44,456 nt of DNA from JAJZJT01 sp049964655 (GTDB lineage: Bacteria; Actinomycetota; Acidimicrobiia; Acidimicrobiales; RAAP-2): positions 1 to 44,456 of the forward strand of contig JBMFXC010000012.1 in assembly GCA_049964655.1 (NCBI GenBank). Reading direction: 5' to 3'. Made by a program: the position numbers and the translations under genes. The notes under the pieces are model-generated. The model saw only the letters and a list, made by a program, of their open reading frames with translations, made no database searches and was not told where the DNA came from. Positions 30,418 to 38,653 of this stretch are shown one piece after another; positions within the stretch are counted from its first letter, which is position 1; every line of letters starts with the position of its first letter.

Positions 30418-33111
30418 TCACCGATCGGCGGGTGACCGTGGCTGCTCGTCGGGGGCGAGCTCGACGTCGACGGCGAGGGCGCCGGACGACGGGTCGTCGC
30501 GTTCGGTGGTGTCGAGCCGGGCCACCCGCCCTGCCTCGCAGAGGTCGGAGGCGACCAGGGCCAAAAGCTCGAGCTGGGCTGGTGTGCCGGTGACCGTTAC
30601 CGAGGCGACGTCGGCACGCATCGACCGCTTGGCGGCGGTCTTGGCCCGCCGGACGGCACCGAGCGCCTCGCTGGCGATGTCGAGCAGCTCGGGGTCTCCG
30701 GCGGCAGGCAGGGTGGTGGCGTCAGGCCACGGGGCCCGGTGGACCGAGCCTGTCTGCCACCACGACCACACCTCTTCGGTGACGAAGGGGAGCACGGGAG
30801 CGAACAGCCGGAGTTGGACCGACAGGGCGACGGTGAGGGCTGCCCGGGCCGACTCGGGCCCCGGGCCCGGCTCGGGGTCGTACGCCCGTCCCTTGACCAG
30901 CTCGAGGTAGTCGTCGCAGAACGCCCAGAAGAACTCCTCGGTCCGCTCGAGGGCCCGGGCGTAGTCGTAGGCGTCGAAGGCGGCGGTGGCGTCCTCCACG
31001 ACGCGTCGGAGGCGGGTCAACAAGGCGAGGTCGAGTGGACGGGTGACCGCCGCCAGGGCGGCATCGGCGTCGAGGCGGGTGCCGGTGCCAGTCAGGGAGG
31101 TGTCCTCGAGGCGTCCGAGGACGAACCGGGAGGCGTTGAGGACCTTGATGGCGAGCCGCCGGCCCACCTTCATCTGGCCCTCGTCGACGGCCGTGTCGGT
31201 GCCGGGCCGGCCCGAGGCGGCCCAGTAGCGGACCGCGTCGGCTCCGTGCCGTTCGAGGAGCGGCAGCGGCGTCACCACGTTCCCCTTCGACTTGGACATC
31301 TTCTTGCGGTCCGGGTCGAGCACCCATCCCGAGATGGCGGCGTTCCGCCAGGGTAGGGTGCCGTGCTCGAGCTCGGAGCGTGCCACCGTCGAGAAGAGCC
31401 ACGTCCGGATGATGTCGTGGGCCTGGGGCCGCAGGTCCATCGGGAAGACCCGGGCGAACAGGTCGGGGTCGTCCTCCCACCCGCCGGCGATCTGGGGCGT
31501 GAGCGAGGAGGTGGCCCAGGTGTCGAGGACGTCAGGGTCGCCCACGAAGCCGTTCGGGGCTCCTCGCTGGTGCTCGGTGTAGCCGGCAGGAGCGTCGGTA
31601 GAGGGGTCGACGGGCAGCGTCGCCTCGTCGGGCACGATGGGTCGGTCGTAGTCCACGGCGCCCTCTGCGTCGACTGGGTACCACACGGGGACCGGCACGC
31701 CGAAGAACCGCTGGCGGCTTACGTTCCAGTCGCTCGAGAGGCCTTCCACCCAGGCCCGGTAGCGGTGGGCCATGTAGCCGGGGTGCCAGGCGAGCTCGTC
31801 GCCCCGTTCGAGCAGGCGGTCGCGGAGGGCGAGGGTCCGGATGAACCACTGACGCGACGACACGATCTCGAGGGGTCGTTCGCCCCGTTCGTAGAACTTG
31901 ACGGGATGGGTGATGGCGGTCGGCTCGCCGATGAGCGCGCCCGAGCCCGCCAGCAGCTCCACGATCCGGGTCCGGGCCTGGGAGACCGTCCGTCCGACCA
32001 GCTCGTCGTAGGCCGACTGGGCACCGGCGACGTCGACCGACTCCCAGCCGCGACTGCCCCAGGTGACAGGCTGGAGGCGGCCGTCGCGGCCGACGATCGT
32101 CCTGGTGGCGAGGTCGAGGTCGCGCCACCACTGGACGTCGGTGGTGTCGCCGAAGGTGCACACCATGGCGATGCCCGAGCCCTTCTCGGGGTCGGCCAGC
32201 GGGTGGGCGAGGACCGGGACCCGGACGCCGAACAGCGGGGTAGTGACCTCGGTGCCGAACAGGGGGCGGTAGCGGTCGTCGTCGGGATGGGCGACGAGTG
32301 CGACACAGGCGGGCAGGAGCTCGGGACGGGTGGTCTCGATGTCGACGCCGGCGGTGGCATCGACCGGCCCCGTCGGGACGCCCGCCAGGGGGAACCGGAG
32401 GCGGTGGTAAGCGCCGGGTCGCTCGCGGTCCTCGAGCTCGGCTTGGGAGACGGCGGTACGGAAGTCGACGTCCCACAGCGTGGGGGCCACCCGCTGCTCG
32501 GCCTGCCCGGCGGCGAGCAGCCGCAGGAAGCTCCGCTGGGATGCCCGACGGGCGCGCTCTCCGATGGTGGCGTAGGTGTGGGACCAGTCGACCGACAGCC
32601 CGAGCATGCGCCAGAGGTGCTCGAACGCCTGCTCGTCCTCTGCGGTCAGCCGGAGGCACAGCTCGACGAAGTTCGGTCGCGAGATGGCCACCGGAGGGTC
32701 GGCGGGCGCGGCCGGCGGAGCGAAGTCGGGGTCGTAGGGGAGGGCGGGGTCGCACCGCACCCCGAAGTGGTTCTGCACGCGTCGCTCGGTGGGAAGGCCG
32801 TTGTCGTCCCAGCCCATGGGGTAGAAGACCGCCTTGCCCCGCATGCGGTGGTAGCGGGCCACGGCGTCGGTGTGGGTGTAGGAGAAGACGTGGCCAACGT
32901 GGAGCGACCCCGAGACGGTCGGCGGTGGGGTGTCGATCGAGAACACGGCGGCACGATCCGCCGTGCGGTCGAAGGCGTAGGTGCCCTCGGCGTCCCAGTG
33001 CGCCGCCCAGCGCTCCTCGAGGCCTTCGAGCCCAGGCCGTTCGGGGACCCCGGTGGGACCGGTGCGCGCCGGAGGTGGTGTCGGCTGGCTGGACGCGTCG
33101 GCAGGCAGCAT
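30418..33111 (-). CDS. valS: Valine--tRNA ligase (type 2)
   Basis: This class Ia aminoacyl-tRNA synthetase charges tRNA-Val. The protein is 897 residues from ATG 33111. The HIGH motif is in TVSGSLHVGHVFSYTHTDAVA and the KMSKS motif in KKMSKSKGNVVTPL. The insert MGWDDNGLPTERRVQNHFGV and RCDPALPYDPDF is characteristic of the archaeal/actinobacterial 'type 2' ValS. The editing (CP1) domain with FPLAG and DIETTRPELLPACVALVAHPDD is present. The C-terminus lacks the long coiled-coil of E. coli-type ValS. The start is leaderless: TACGGT ends six bases before the ATG and shares bases with the divergent cysS -10. In-frame sequence upstream of 33111 is antisense to cysS and not coding. Confidence 0.96.
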   Translation of the reverse strand: MLPADASSQPTPPPARTGPTGVPERPGLEGLEERWAAHWDAEGTYAFDRTADRAAVFSIDTPPPTVSGSLHVGHVFSYTHTDAVARYHRMRGKAVFYPMGWDDNGLPTERRVQNHFGVRCDPALPYDPDFAPPAAPADPPVAISRPNFVELCLRLTAEDEQAFEHLWRMLGLSVDWSHTYATIGERARRASQRSFLRLLAAGQAEQRVAPTLWDVDFRTAVSQAELEDRERPGAYHRLRFPLAGVPTGPVDATAGVDIETTRPELLPACVALVAHPDDDRYRPLFGTEVTTPLFGVRVPVLAHPLADPEKGSGIAMVCTFGDTTDVQWWRDLDLATRTIVGRDGRLQPVTWGSRGWESVDVAGAQSAYDELVGRTVSQARTRIVELLAGSGALIGEPTAITHPVKFYERGERPLEIVSSRQWFIRTLALRDRLLERGDELAWHPGYMAHRYRAWVEGLSSDWNVSRQRFFGVPVPVWYPVDAEGAVDYDRPIVPDEATLPVDPSTDAPAGYTEHQRGAPNGFVGDPDVLDTWATSSLTPQIAGGWEDDPDLFARVFPMDLRPQAHDIIRTWLFSTVARSELEHGTLPWRNAAISGWVLDPDRKKMSKSKGNVVTPLPLLERHGADAVRYWAASGRPGTDTAVDEGQMKVGRRLAIKVLNASRFVLGRLEDTSLTGTGTRLDADAALAAVTRPLDLALLTRLRRVVEDATAAFDAYDYARALERTEEFFWAFCDDYLELVKGRAYDPEPGPGPESARAALTVALSVQLRLFAPVLPFVTEEVWSWWQTGSVHRAPWPDATTLPAAGDPELLDIASEALGAVRRAKTAAKRSMRADVASVTVTGTPAQLELLALVASDLCEAGRVARLDTTERDDPSSGALAVDVELAPDEQPRSPADR

Positions 33112-33116
33112 CGGGT

Positions 33117-33123
33117 TACCGTA
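33117..33123. promoter_or_regulatory. Bidirectional leaderless -10 element for valS and cysS
   Basis: TACCGTA reads TACCGT (33117-33122) on the plus strand and TACGGT (33123-33118) on the minus strand, so both strands carry TANNNT over the same seven bases. cysS GTG begins seven bases after its box and valS ATG six bases after its box. Neither gene has a Shine-Dalgarno sequence. The whole gap between starts is 18 bp. Confidence 0.65.
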
Positions 33124-33129
33124 CCTTGC

Positions 33130-34530
33130 GTGCTCCGGCTCCACGACACGGCGACTGCCCAGGTCTGCCCCCTCGCCCTGCGACAACCGGGCGCCGTCTC
33201 GCTCTACGTGTGCGGCCCGACCGTCTACGACGCGCCCCACCTCGGCCACGGCCGCTTCGCCCTCGTCTTCGACGTCCTCCGCCGGTACCTGGTCGCCTCG
33301 GGGCTCGAGGTCACCTACGTGTCGAACATCACCGACGTGGACGACAAGGTGATCGAGCGCGCTCACACCGAGGGGGTCGAGCCAGACGTGCTGGCCCGAC
33401 GGTACGAGGAGGTGTGGTGGACGGCCATGGACGCCCTCGGCGTCCTCCGGCCCGACCACGTTCCCCACGCCACCGCGTACGTGGCCAGGATGGTCGAGCT
33501 CATCGGAGAGCTGGTCGCCCGGGGCGTCGCCTACGAGACACCCGACGGGGTGTACCTGTCGACCGAGGCGGTCCCCGGTTACGGGCTGCTGGCCCACCAA
33601 CCGCTCGACACCCTGCGGGCGGGGGCCCGGGTCGAGACGGTCGAGGCCAAGCGTTCGCCCCTCGACTTCGTCCTGTGGAAGAAGGCGAAGCCCGGTGAGC
33701 CGACCTGGCCGTCGTCGTGGGGCCCGGGGCGGCCGGGTTGGCACACCGAGTGTGTCGTGATGTCGCTCGACCTGCTCGGGGAGGGGTTCGACGTCCACGG
33801 CGGGGCGATCGACCTGATCTTCCCCCACCACGAGAACGAGCGGGCCCAGGCGGTTGCCCTGGGCCGCGACTTCGCCCACCACTGGGTGCACAACGGGTGG
33901 GTGACGGTGGCGGGGGAGAAGATGTCGAAGTCGCTCGGCAACTTCACCTCTCTCGACGACCTGCTCGCTCGCAGCGACCCTCGGGCTTACCGCCTGCTCG
34001 TGGTGCGTGCCCACTACCGCTCGCCCATCGAGGTCACGCCCGAGACGATCCGCCAGGCCGAGTCCGGGCTGGCCCGCCTCGACGAGCTGGCACGGCGCTT
34101 CGGGCTGGCCGACCTGCTCGCCACCGGGCGACCGGTGACCTCGGTGGCGGGTGCCGAGGAGGACGACCTCGACCAGGTGGCCGTCGCCCGGTTCGTCGAC
34201 CGCATGGACGACGACCTCGACACTCCCGCCGCCCTGTCGGGGATCTTCGAGCTGGCCAGGGAGGCGAACACTGCCGCCGACGCCGGAGCCGCCCAGCAGG
34301 CGGCCCGGGCGGCCCGGACGGCGGCTCACCTCGCCGCCGTCCTGGGGCTGTCCTTGCGAGGTGCCCAGCCGACGGTCGAAGACCCCGAGGTCCTCGACCT
34401 CATGGCCCGTCGCGACGTGGCGAGAGCCGAACGGCGCTTCGTAGACGCCGACGCCTTGCGGGCCGAGCTCGTCGAGCGCGGTTGGGTCGTCGAGGACGCT
34501 CCCGAGGGGACCCGCGTCCGTCGTCCGTGA
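33130..34530 (+). CDS. cysS: Cysteine--tRNA ligase
   Basis: This class Ia synthetase charges tRNA-Cys. The protein is 466 residues. The N-terminus has LRLHDTATAQV, then the zinc-Cys and HIGH region SLYVCGPTVYDAPHLGHGRFALVFDVLRR split across SLYVCGPTVYD and PHLGH. It continues with VTYVSNITDVDDKVIERA, LDFVLWKKAKPGEPTW, GWHTECVVMSLDLLG, DLIFPHHENERAQA and KMSKS in EKMSKSLGNFTSLDDLL. The C-terminal DALR/anticodon region is normal length. The mycothiol ligase MshC is a paralogue, but MshC ends soon after KMSKS and lacks the full C-terminal domain, so CysS is clear. GTG 33130 was chosen because TACCGT precedes it by seven bases, divergent from valS. Confidence 0.96.
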   Translation: MLRLHDTATAQVCPLALRQPGAVSLYVCGPTVYDAPHLGHGRFALVFDVLRRYLVASGLEVTYVSNITDVDDKVIERAHTEGVEPDVLARRYEEVWWTAMDALGVLRPDHVPHATAYVARMVELIGELVARGVAYETPDGVYLSTEAVPGYGLLAHQPLDTLRAGARVETVEAKRSPLDFVLWKKAKPGEPTWPSSWGPGRPGWHTECVVMSLDLLGEGFDVHGGAIDLIFPHHENERAQAVALGRDFAHHWVHNGWVTVAGEKMSKSLGNFTSLDDLLARSDPRAYRLLVVRAHYRSPIEVTPETIRQAESGLARLDELARRFGLADLLATGRPVTSVAGAEEDDLDQVAVARFVDRMDDDLDTPAALSGIFELAREANTAADAGAAQQAARAARTAAHLAAVLGLSLRGAQPTVEDPEVLDLMARRDVARAERRFVDADALRAELVERGWVVEDAPEGTRVRRP

Positions 34531-34575
34531 CCGGTGGCCGAGATCGTCCATCGGTCGGCTCGATCGCCAAGCCGG

Positions 34576-34615
34576 TTGGCAGGGTCGGAACTGATTGATT
34601 ACTATTCGGTAACCG
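34576..34615 (+). promoter_or_regulatory. Promoter with overlapping operator-like palindrome, acyl-CoA dehydrogenase
   Basis: TTGGCA (34576-34581), an 18-bp spacer and TACTAT (34600-34605) form a good promoter. Overlapping the -10 and start region are TTAC-N6-GTAA (34599-34612) and the palindrome CGGTAACCG (34607-34615), a TetR-like operator shape. The remaining leader to the ATG at 34811 is ~200 nt with nothing else recognised. Confidence 0.5.
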
Positions 34616-34810
34616 GCTGTCCCGGCTGACCCGTCCACCCAGGGGCGGGTGGCCGACGGGTGTGCCCGGATAGTGTCGGGTGTGGTCGTGTGTGCTCGGG
34701 GGCGGTTCGGAGCAGATGACCGACGACCGAGCGGGTACCCGGCAGGCAGCGGTCCCGAGGGGCCGACGGAGGAGACGAGGCCCGACCGGGCCGGAACGGA
34801 GCAAGGGCCG

Positions 34811-36025
<1,215 letters not shown>

Positions 36026-36268
36026 CCGTCCGTCGCCGGTCGCCGGACCGGCGCTCCGGCGCTCCGGCGCTCCGGCGCTCNNNNNNNNNNNNNNNNNNNN
36101 NNNNNNNNNNNNNNNNNNNNNNNNNNNNNNNNNNNNNNNNNNNNNNNNNNNNNNNNNNNNNNNNNNNNNNNNNNNNNNNNCCGTCCGTCGCCGGTCGCCG
36201 GACCGGCGCTCCGGCGCTCCGGCGCTCCGGCGCTCCGGCGCTCCGGCGCTCCGGCGCTCCGGCGCTCG
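36026..36268. repeat. 8-bp (GGCGCTCC)n array with 100-N gap
   Basis: Before the gap, GGCGCTCC is repeated 3.9 times (36050-36080); after it, eight times (36205-36268, last base changed). The 55 bases on each side of the Ns (36026-36080 and 36181-36235) are identical, including a hairpin-forming lead segment. This suggests either a larger tandem duplication or unmerged contig ends. Confidence 0.93.
36034..36053 (+). terminator. Hairpin after the acyl-CoA dehydrogenase
   Basis: CGCCGGTC, loop GCCG, GACCGGCG is a perfect 8-bp stem eight bases after the stop codon. The same hairpin recurs at 36189-36208 on the far side of the assembly gap. Confidence 0.55.
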
Positions 36269-36313
36269 CCAGGGCCAGTTCCACCCGTCGCGCTCTGGCG
36301 GGTGCCCCGGTGC

Positions 36314-36336
36314 ATACTTTGAACACAAAGTATTGT
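36314..36336 (+). promoter_or_regulatory. Inverted-repeat operator and -10 box before hydroxyacyl-CoA dehydrogenase
   Basis: ATACTTTG, AACA, CAAAGTAT (36314-36333) is a perfect 8-4-8 inverted repeat, an AT-rich island in very GC-rich DNA. TATTGT (36331-36336) at its right end fits a -10 box, 42 bases before the ATG. The repeat layout and the CAAA(G/C)TATTGT end recur at the icmF promoter. A MarR-type regulator is the likely binder. Confidence 0.6.
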
Positions 36337-36378
36337 CGGTGGGGAGGTCCGCGCCGACGGGCCGGTGAGGAGCACGGG

Positions 36379-37248
36379 ATGACTGCTGGTGACGTCGTTC
36401 GGGTGGGGGTCGTGGGCTGTGGGTTGATGGGATCGGGCATCACCGAGGCGGCAGCGCGGGCCGGCCTCGACGTGAGCGTCGTGGAGCGGGATGCCGGTGG
36501 CCTGGCTGCCGGCCGCACCCGGGTCGAGACGTCGGTCCAGCGGGCGGTCAAGGCGGGCAAGCTCGCCGACGAAGACGCCGAGCGGGCGCTGGCCCGGATG
36601 ACGTTCGCCACCGAGCTCGAGGCGCTGGCCGACGTCGACCTGGTGGTCGAAGCGGTGGTCGAGTCCGAGCCCGAAAAGGTGGAGGTGTTCGCCCTCCTCG
36701 ACCGGGTGGTGACCTCGCCGGATGCCATCCTCGCCTCGAACACCTCGTCCATCCCCATCATGAAGTTGGCCATGGCGACGAGTCGCCCGTCACAGGTGCT
36801 GGGTGTCCACTTCTTCAACCCGGTCCCTGTCCTCCCGCTGGTCGAGCTGGTCACCTCGCTCCTGACGAGCGACGAGACGGCCGAGCGGGCACGGCACTTC
36901 GCCGAGGACCAACTGGGCAAGTACGTGATCCGGTCGAAGGACCGCGCCGGGTTCATCGTCAATGCCCTGCTGATCCCCTATGTCCTCTCGGCGGTGCGGA
37001 TGCTCGAGTCCGGCTTCGCCACGGCAGAGGACATCGACACCGGGATGGTGAAGGGGTGCGCCCATCCCATGGGTCCTCTGGCTCTCGCCGACCTCATCGG
37101 CCTCGACACGACGGTGGCCGTGGCCAACTCGCTCTACGAGGAGTTCAAGGAGCCGTTGTACGCACCGCCGCCGCTGCTCGCCCGGATGGTCGACGCCGGG
37201 CTCCTCGGCCGCAAGAGCGGTCGAGGCTTCTACGACTACCGGCGCTGA
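36379..37248 (+). CDS. 3-hydroxyacyl-CoA (3-hydroxybutyryl-CoA) dehydrogenase
   Basis: This enzyme oxidises (S)-3-hydroxyacyl-CoA to 3-ketoacyl-CoA with NAD+, or reduces it with NAD(P)H, in beta-oxidation or butyrate metabolism. The protein is 289 residues, the length of stand-alone FadB2/PaaH/Hbd proteins. The Rossmann motif is GVVGCGLMGSGI near the N-terminus, followed by the acidic VVERD, then LVVEAVVESEPEK, ILASNTSSIPI, the catalytic His region GVHFFNPVPVLPLVEL and the C-terminal domain with DRAGFIVNALLIPYVLSA and HPMGPLALADLIGLD. All key residues are present. ATG 36379 has GAGGAG six bases upstream. Transcription is likely controlled through the 36314-36336 operator. Confidence 0.93.
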   Translation: MTAGDVVRVGVVGCGLMGSGITEAAARAGLDVSVVERDAGGLAAGRTRVETSVQRAVKAGKLADEDAERALARMTFATELEALADVDLVVEAVVESEPEKVEVFALLDRVVTSPDAILASNTSSIPIMKLAMATSRPSQVLGVHFFNPVPVLPLVELVTSLLTSDETAERARHFAEDQLGKYVIRSKDRAGFIVNALLIPYVLSAVRMLESGFATAEDIDTGMVKGCAHPMGPLALADLIGLDTTVAVANSLYEEFKEPLYAPPPLLARMVDAGLLGRKSGRGFYDYRR

Positions 37249-37325
37249 GCGGCGGACCTTCCCGCAGCAGGCCGCGCCGGTCGAGCACCCCGAGGGCAGG
37301 CCATGGCCCCCCTGGTCAGAGCCTG

Positions 37326-37382
37326 GTAGCCGGCGTCCGTCCCGGGGTCAGATCTTCGTAGCCGGCGTCCGTCCCGGGGTCA
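37326..37382. repeat. 25-bp direct repeat overlapping a stop codon
   Basis: GTAGCCGGCGTCCGTCCCGG plus GGTCA occurs at 37326-37350 and again at 37358-37382, period 32. The second copy includes the stop codon (TCA, 37380-37382) of the minus-strand dehydrogenase. It sits in the convergent spacer after the hydroxyacyl-CoA dehydrogenase; no clear terminator is seen there. Confidence 0.9.
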
Positions 37383-38531
37383 CAGACCGGTGTCGAGCCC
37401 GTCCATGCGGGCGAGGATGCGGAGCATCACCTCGTCGGCCCCGCCTCCGATGGAGAGCAGGCGGGCGTCGCGGTAGTAGCGGGACACCCACGTCTCTTCC
37501 ATGTAGCCAATGCCTCCGTGGAACTGCATGCAGGTGTCGGCCACCGAGCGGGCCAGCCGGCCCGCGGTCAGCTTGGCGATCGAGGCCATCCGGGTGATGT
37601 CCTCGCCGCGCACGTAGGCCTCGGCACAGGCGTAGTTGAACTGGCGGAGCAGTTCGACCTCGGCCCGGAGCTCGGCCAGGCGGAACTGGACGGACTGGTT
37701 GGCCAGGAGCGGGGCACCGAACGCTCGGCGCTGGCGCAGGTAGGCCTCCGTACGCTCGAGGGCATACGAGGTCGACCCGACGGCGAGGTACGAGGCGATC
37801 ATCCGCTCGTTCTGGAACTGGGCCATCTGCTGCTGGAAGCCCATGCCGACCTGGCCGATGGTGTTGGCGACCGGCACTCGGGCGTCGACGAAGGACAACT
37901 CGGCGGTGTCAGAGGACCGGTTGCCCAGCTTGTCGAGCTTGCGGCTCACCGAGAACCCCGGGGTGTCGGTGGGGAAGACGATCTGCGACATGCCCCGGAA
38001 GCCGCCTTCGTCGCTCGTGCGCACCAGCAGGCACAGCCAGTCGGCCTGGGTGCCGTTGGTGATGTAGAGCTTGGTGCCGTTCACCACCCACTCGTCTCCG
38101 TCCCGGACCGCCCGGGTCCGCAGGCCGGCCACGTCGGAGCCGGCGTCGGGCTCGGTCACCGCGATGGAGGCGACGTGCTCGCCACGGATGGCAGGGGCCA
38201 GGTAGCGCTCCTTGAGCTCGTGGCTGCCGAAGCGGTGGAGGGCGGGCGTCGCCATGTCGGTCTGCACCGAGATGGCCATGGGAACCCCGCCGCAGTCGAT
38301 CCGTCCGAGCTCCTCGCCGAGCACGGCCGTGTAGGAGTGGTCGGCACCCTGGCCGCCGTAGGCGGGGTCGTACTCGATCCCGAGCAGCCCCGCTTCTCCG
38401 AGGACCCGGAAGACCTGGTGGGCCGGAAAGCTGCCGGCCGCCTCCCACTCGTCGACGTACGGGGCGATGCTCCGCTCGACGACGCCCCGCACCGTCTGGC
38501 GGAACTGCTCGTGCTCCTCGGTGAACCGCAC
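37380..38531 (-). CDS. Acyl-CoA dehydrogenase lacking the canonical C-terminal Glu
   Basis: The 383-residue acyl-CoA dehydrogenase has the normal fold: TEEHEQFRQTVRGVVERSIAP, GLLGIEYDPAYGGQGADHSY, SIAVTEPDAGSDVAGLRTRA, WVVNGTKLYITNGTQADWL, LGNRSSDTAELSFVDARVPV and FHGGIGYMEETWVSRYYRDAR. The usual catalytic (Y/F)EGT is replaced by SIGGGADEVMLRI. The catalytic base is therefore probably the Glu in QNERMIASYLAVG, the alternative position used by isovaleryl-CoA and long-chain enzymes; this is inference. GTG 38531 has GAGGAG nine bases upstream. It is the last gene of the icmF operon, downstream of an 18-bp tandem repeat. A branched or substituted acyl-CoA substrate is plausible. Confidence 0.9.
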   Translation of the reverse strand: MRFTEEHEQFRQTVRGVVERSIAPYVDEWEAAGSFPAHQVFRVLGEAGLLGIEYDPAYGGQGADHSYTAVLGEELGRIDCGGVPMAISVQTDMATPALHRFGSHELKERYLAPAIRGEHVASIAVTEPDAGSDVAGLRTRAVRDGDEWVVNGTKLYITNGTQADWLCLLVRTSDEGGFRGMSQIVFPTDTPGFSVSRKLDKLGNRSSDTAELSFVDARVPVANTIGQVGMGFQQQMAQFQNERMIASYLAVGSTSYALERTEAYLRQRRAFGAPLLANQSVQFRLAELRAEVELLRQFNYACAEAYVRGEDITRMASIAKLTAGRLARSVADTCMQFHGGIGYMEETWVSRYYRDARLLSIGGGADEVMLRILARMDGLDTGL

Positions 38532-38579
38532 TTGGCCACGCTCCTCGCTCGCCGGTCTCGGCAACGCTAAGCCCAGACC

Positions 38580-38647
38580 GGCCGGCGCCACCAACTCGGC
38601 CGGCGCCACCAACTCGGCCGGCGCCCCCAACTCGGCCGGCGCCCCCG
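38580..38647. repeat. 18-bp tandem repeat, 3.8 copies, between two dehydrogenase genes
   Basis: GGCCGGCGCCACCAACTC begins at 38580 and 38598. A variant with CCCC begins at 38616, and a partial copy at 38634. It fills most of the 122-bp gap between the two acyl-CoA dehydrogenase genes. Confidence 0.93.
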
Positions 38648-38653
38648 GCTGCC

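Noticed and set aside
33130..34530. MshC (mycothiol ligase) instead of CysS
   Set aside because: The full C-terminal domain after KMSKS and the ITDVDDKVIERA segment match CysS; MshC is shorter and diverges there.
36205..36268. CRISPR-like array
   Set aside because: Direct tandem 8-bp units with no unique spacers and no cas genes; it is a minisatellite.
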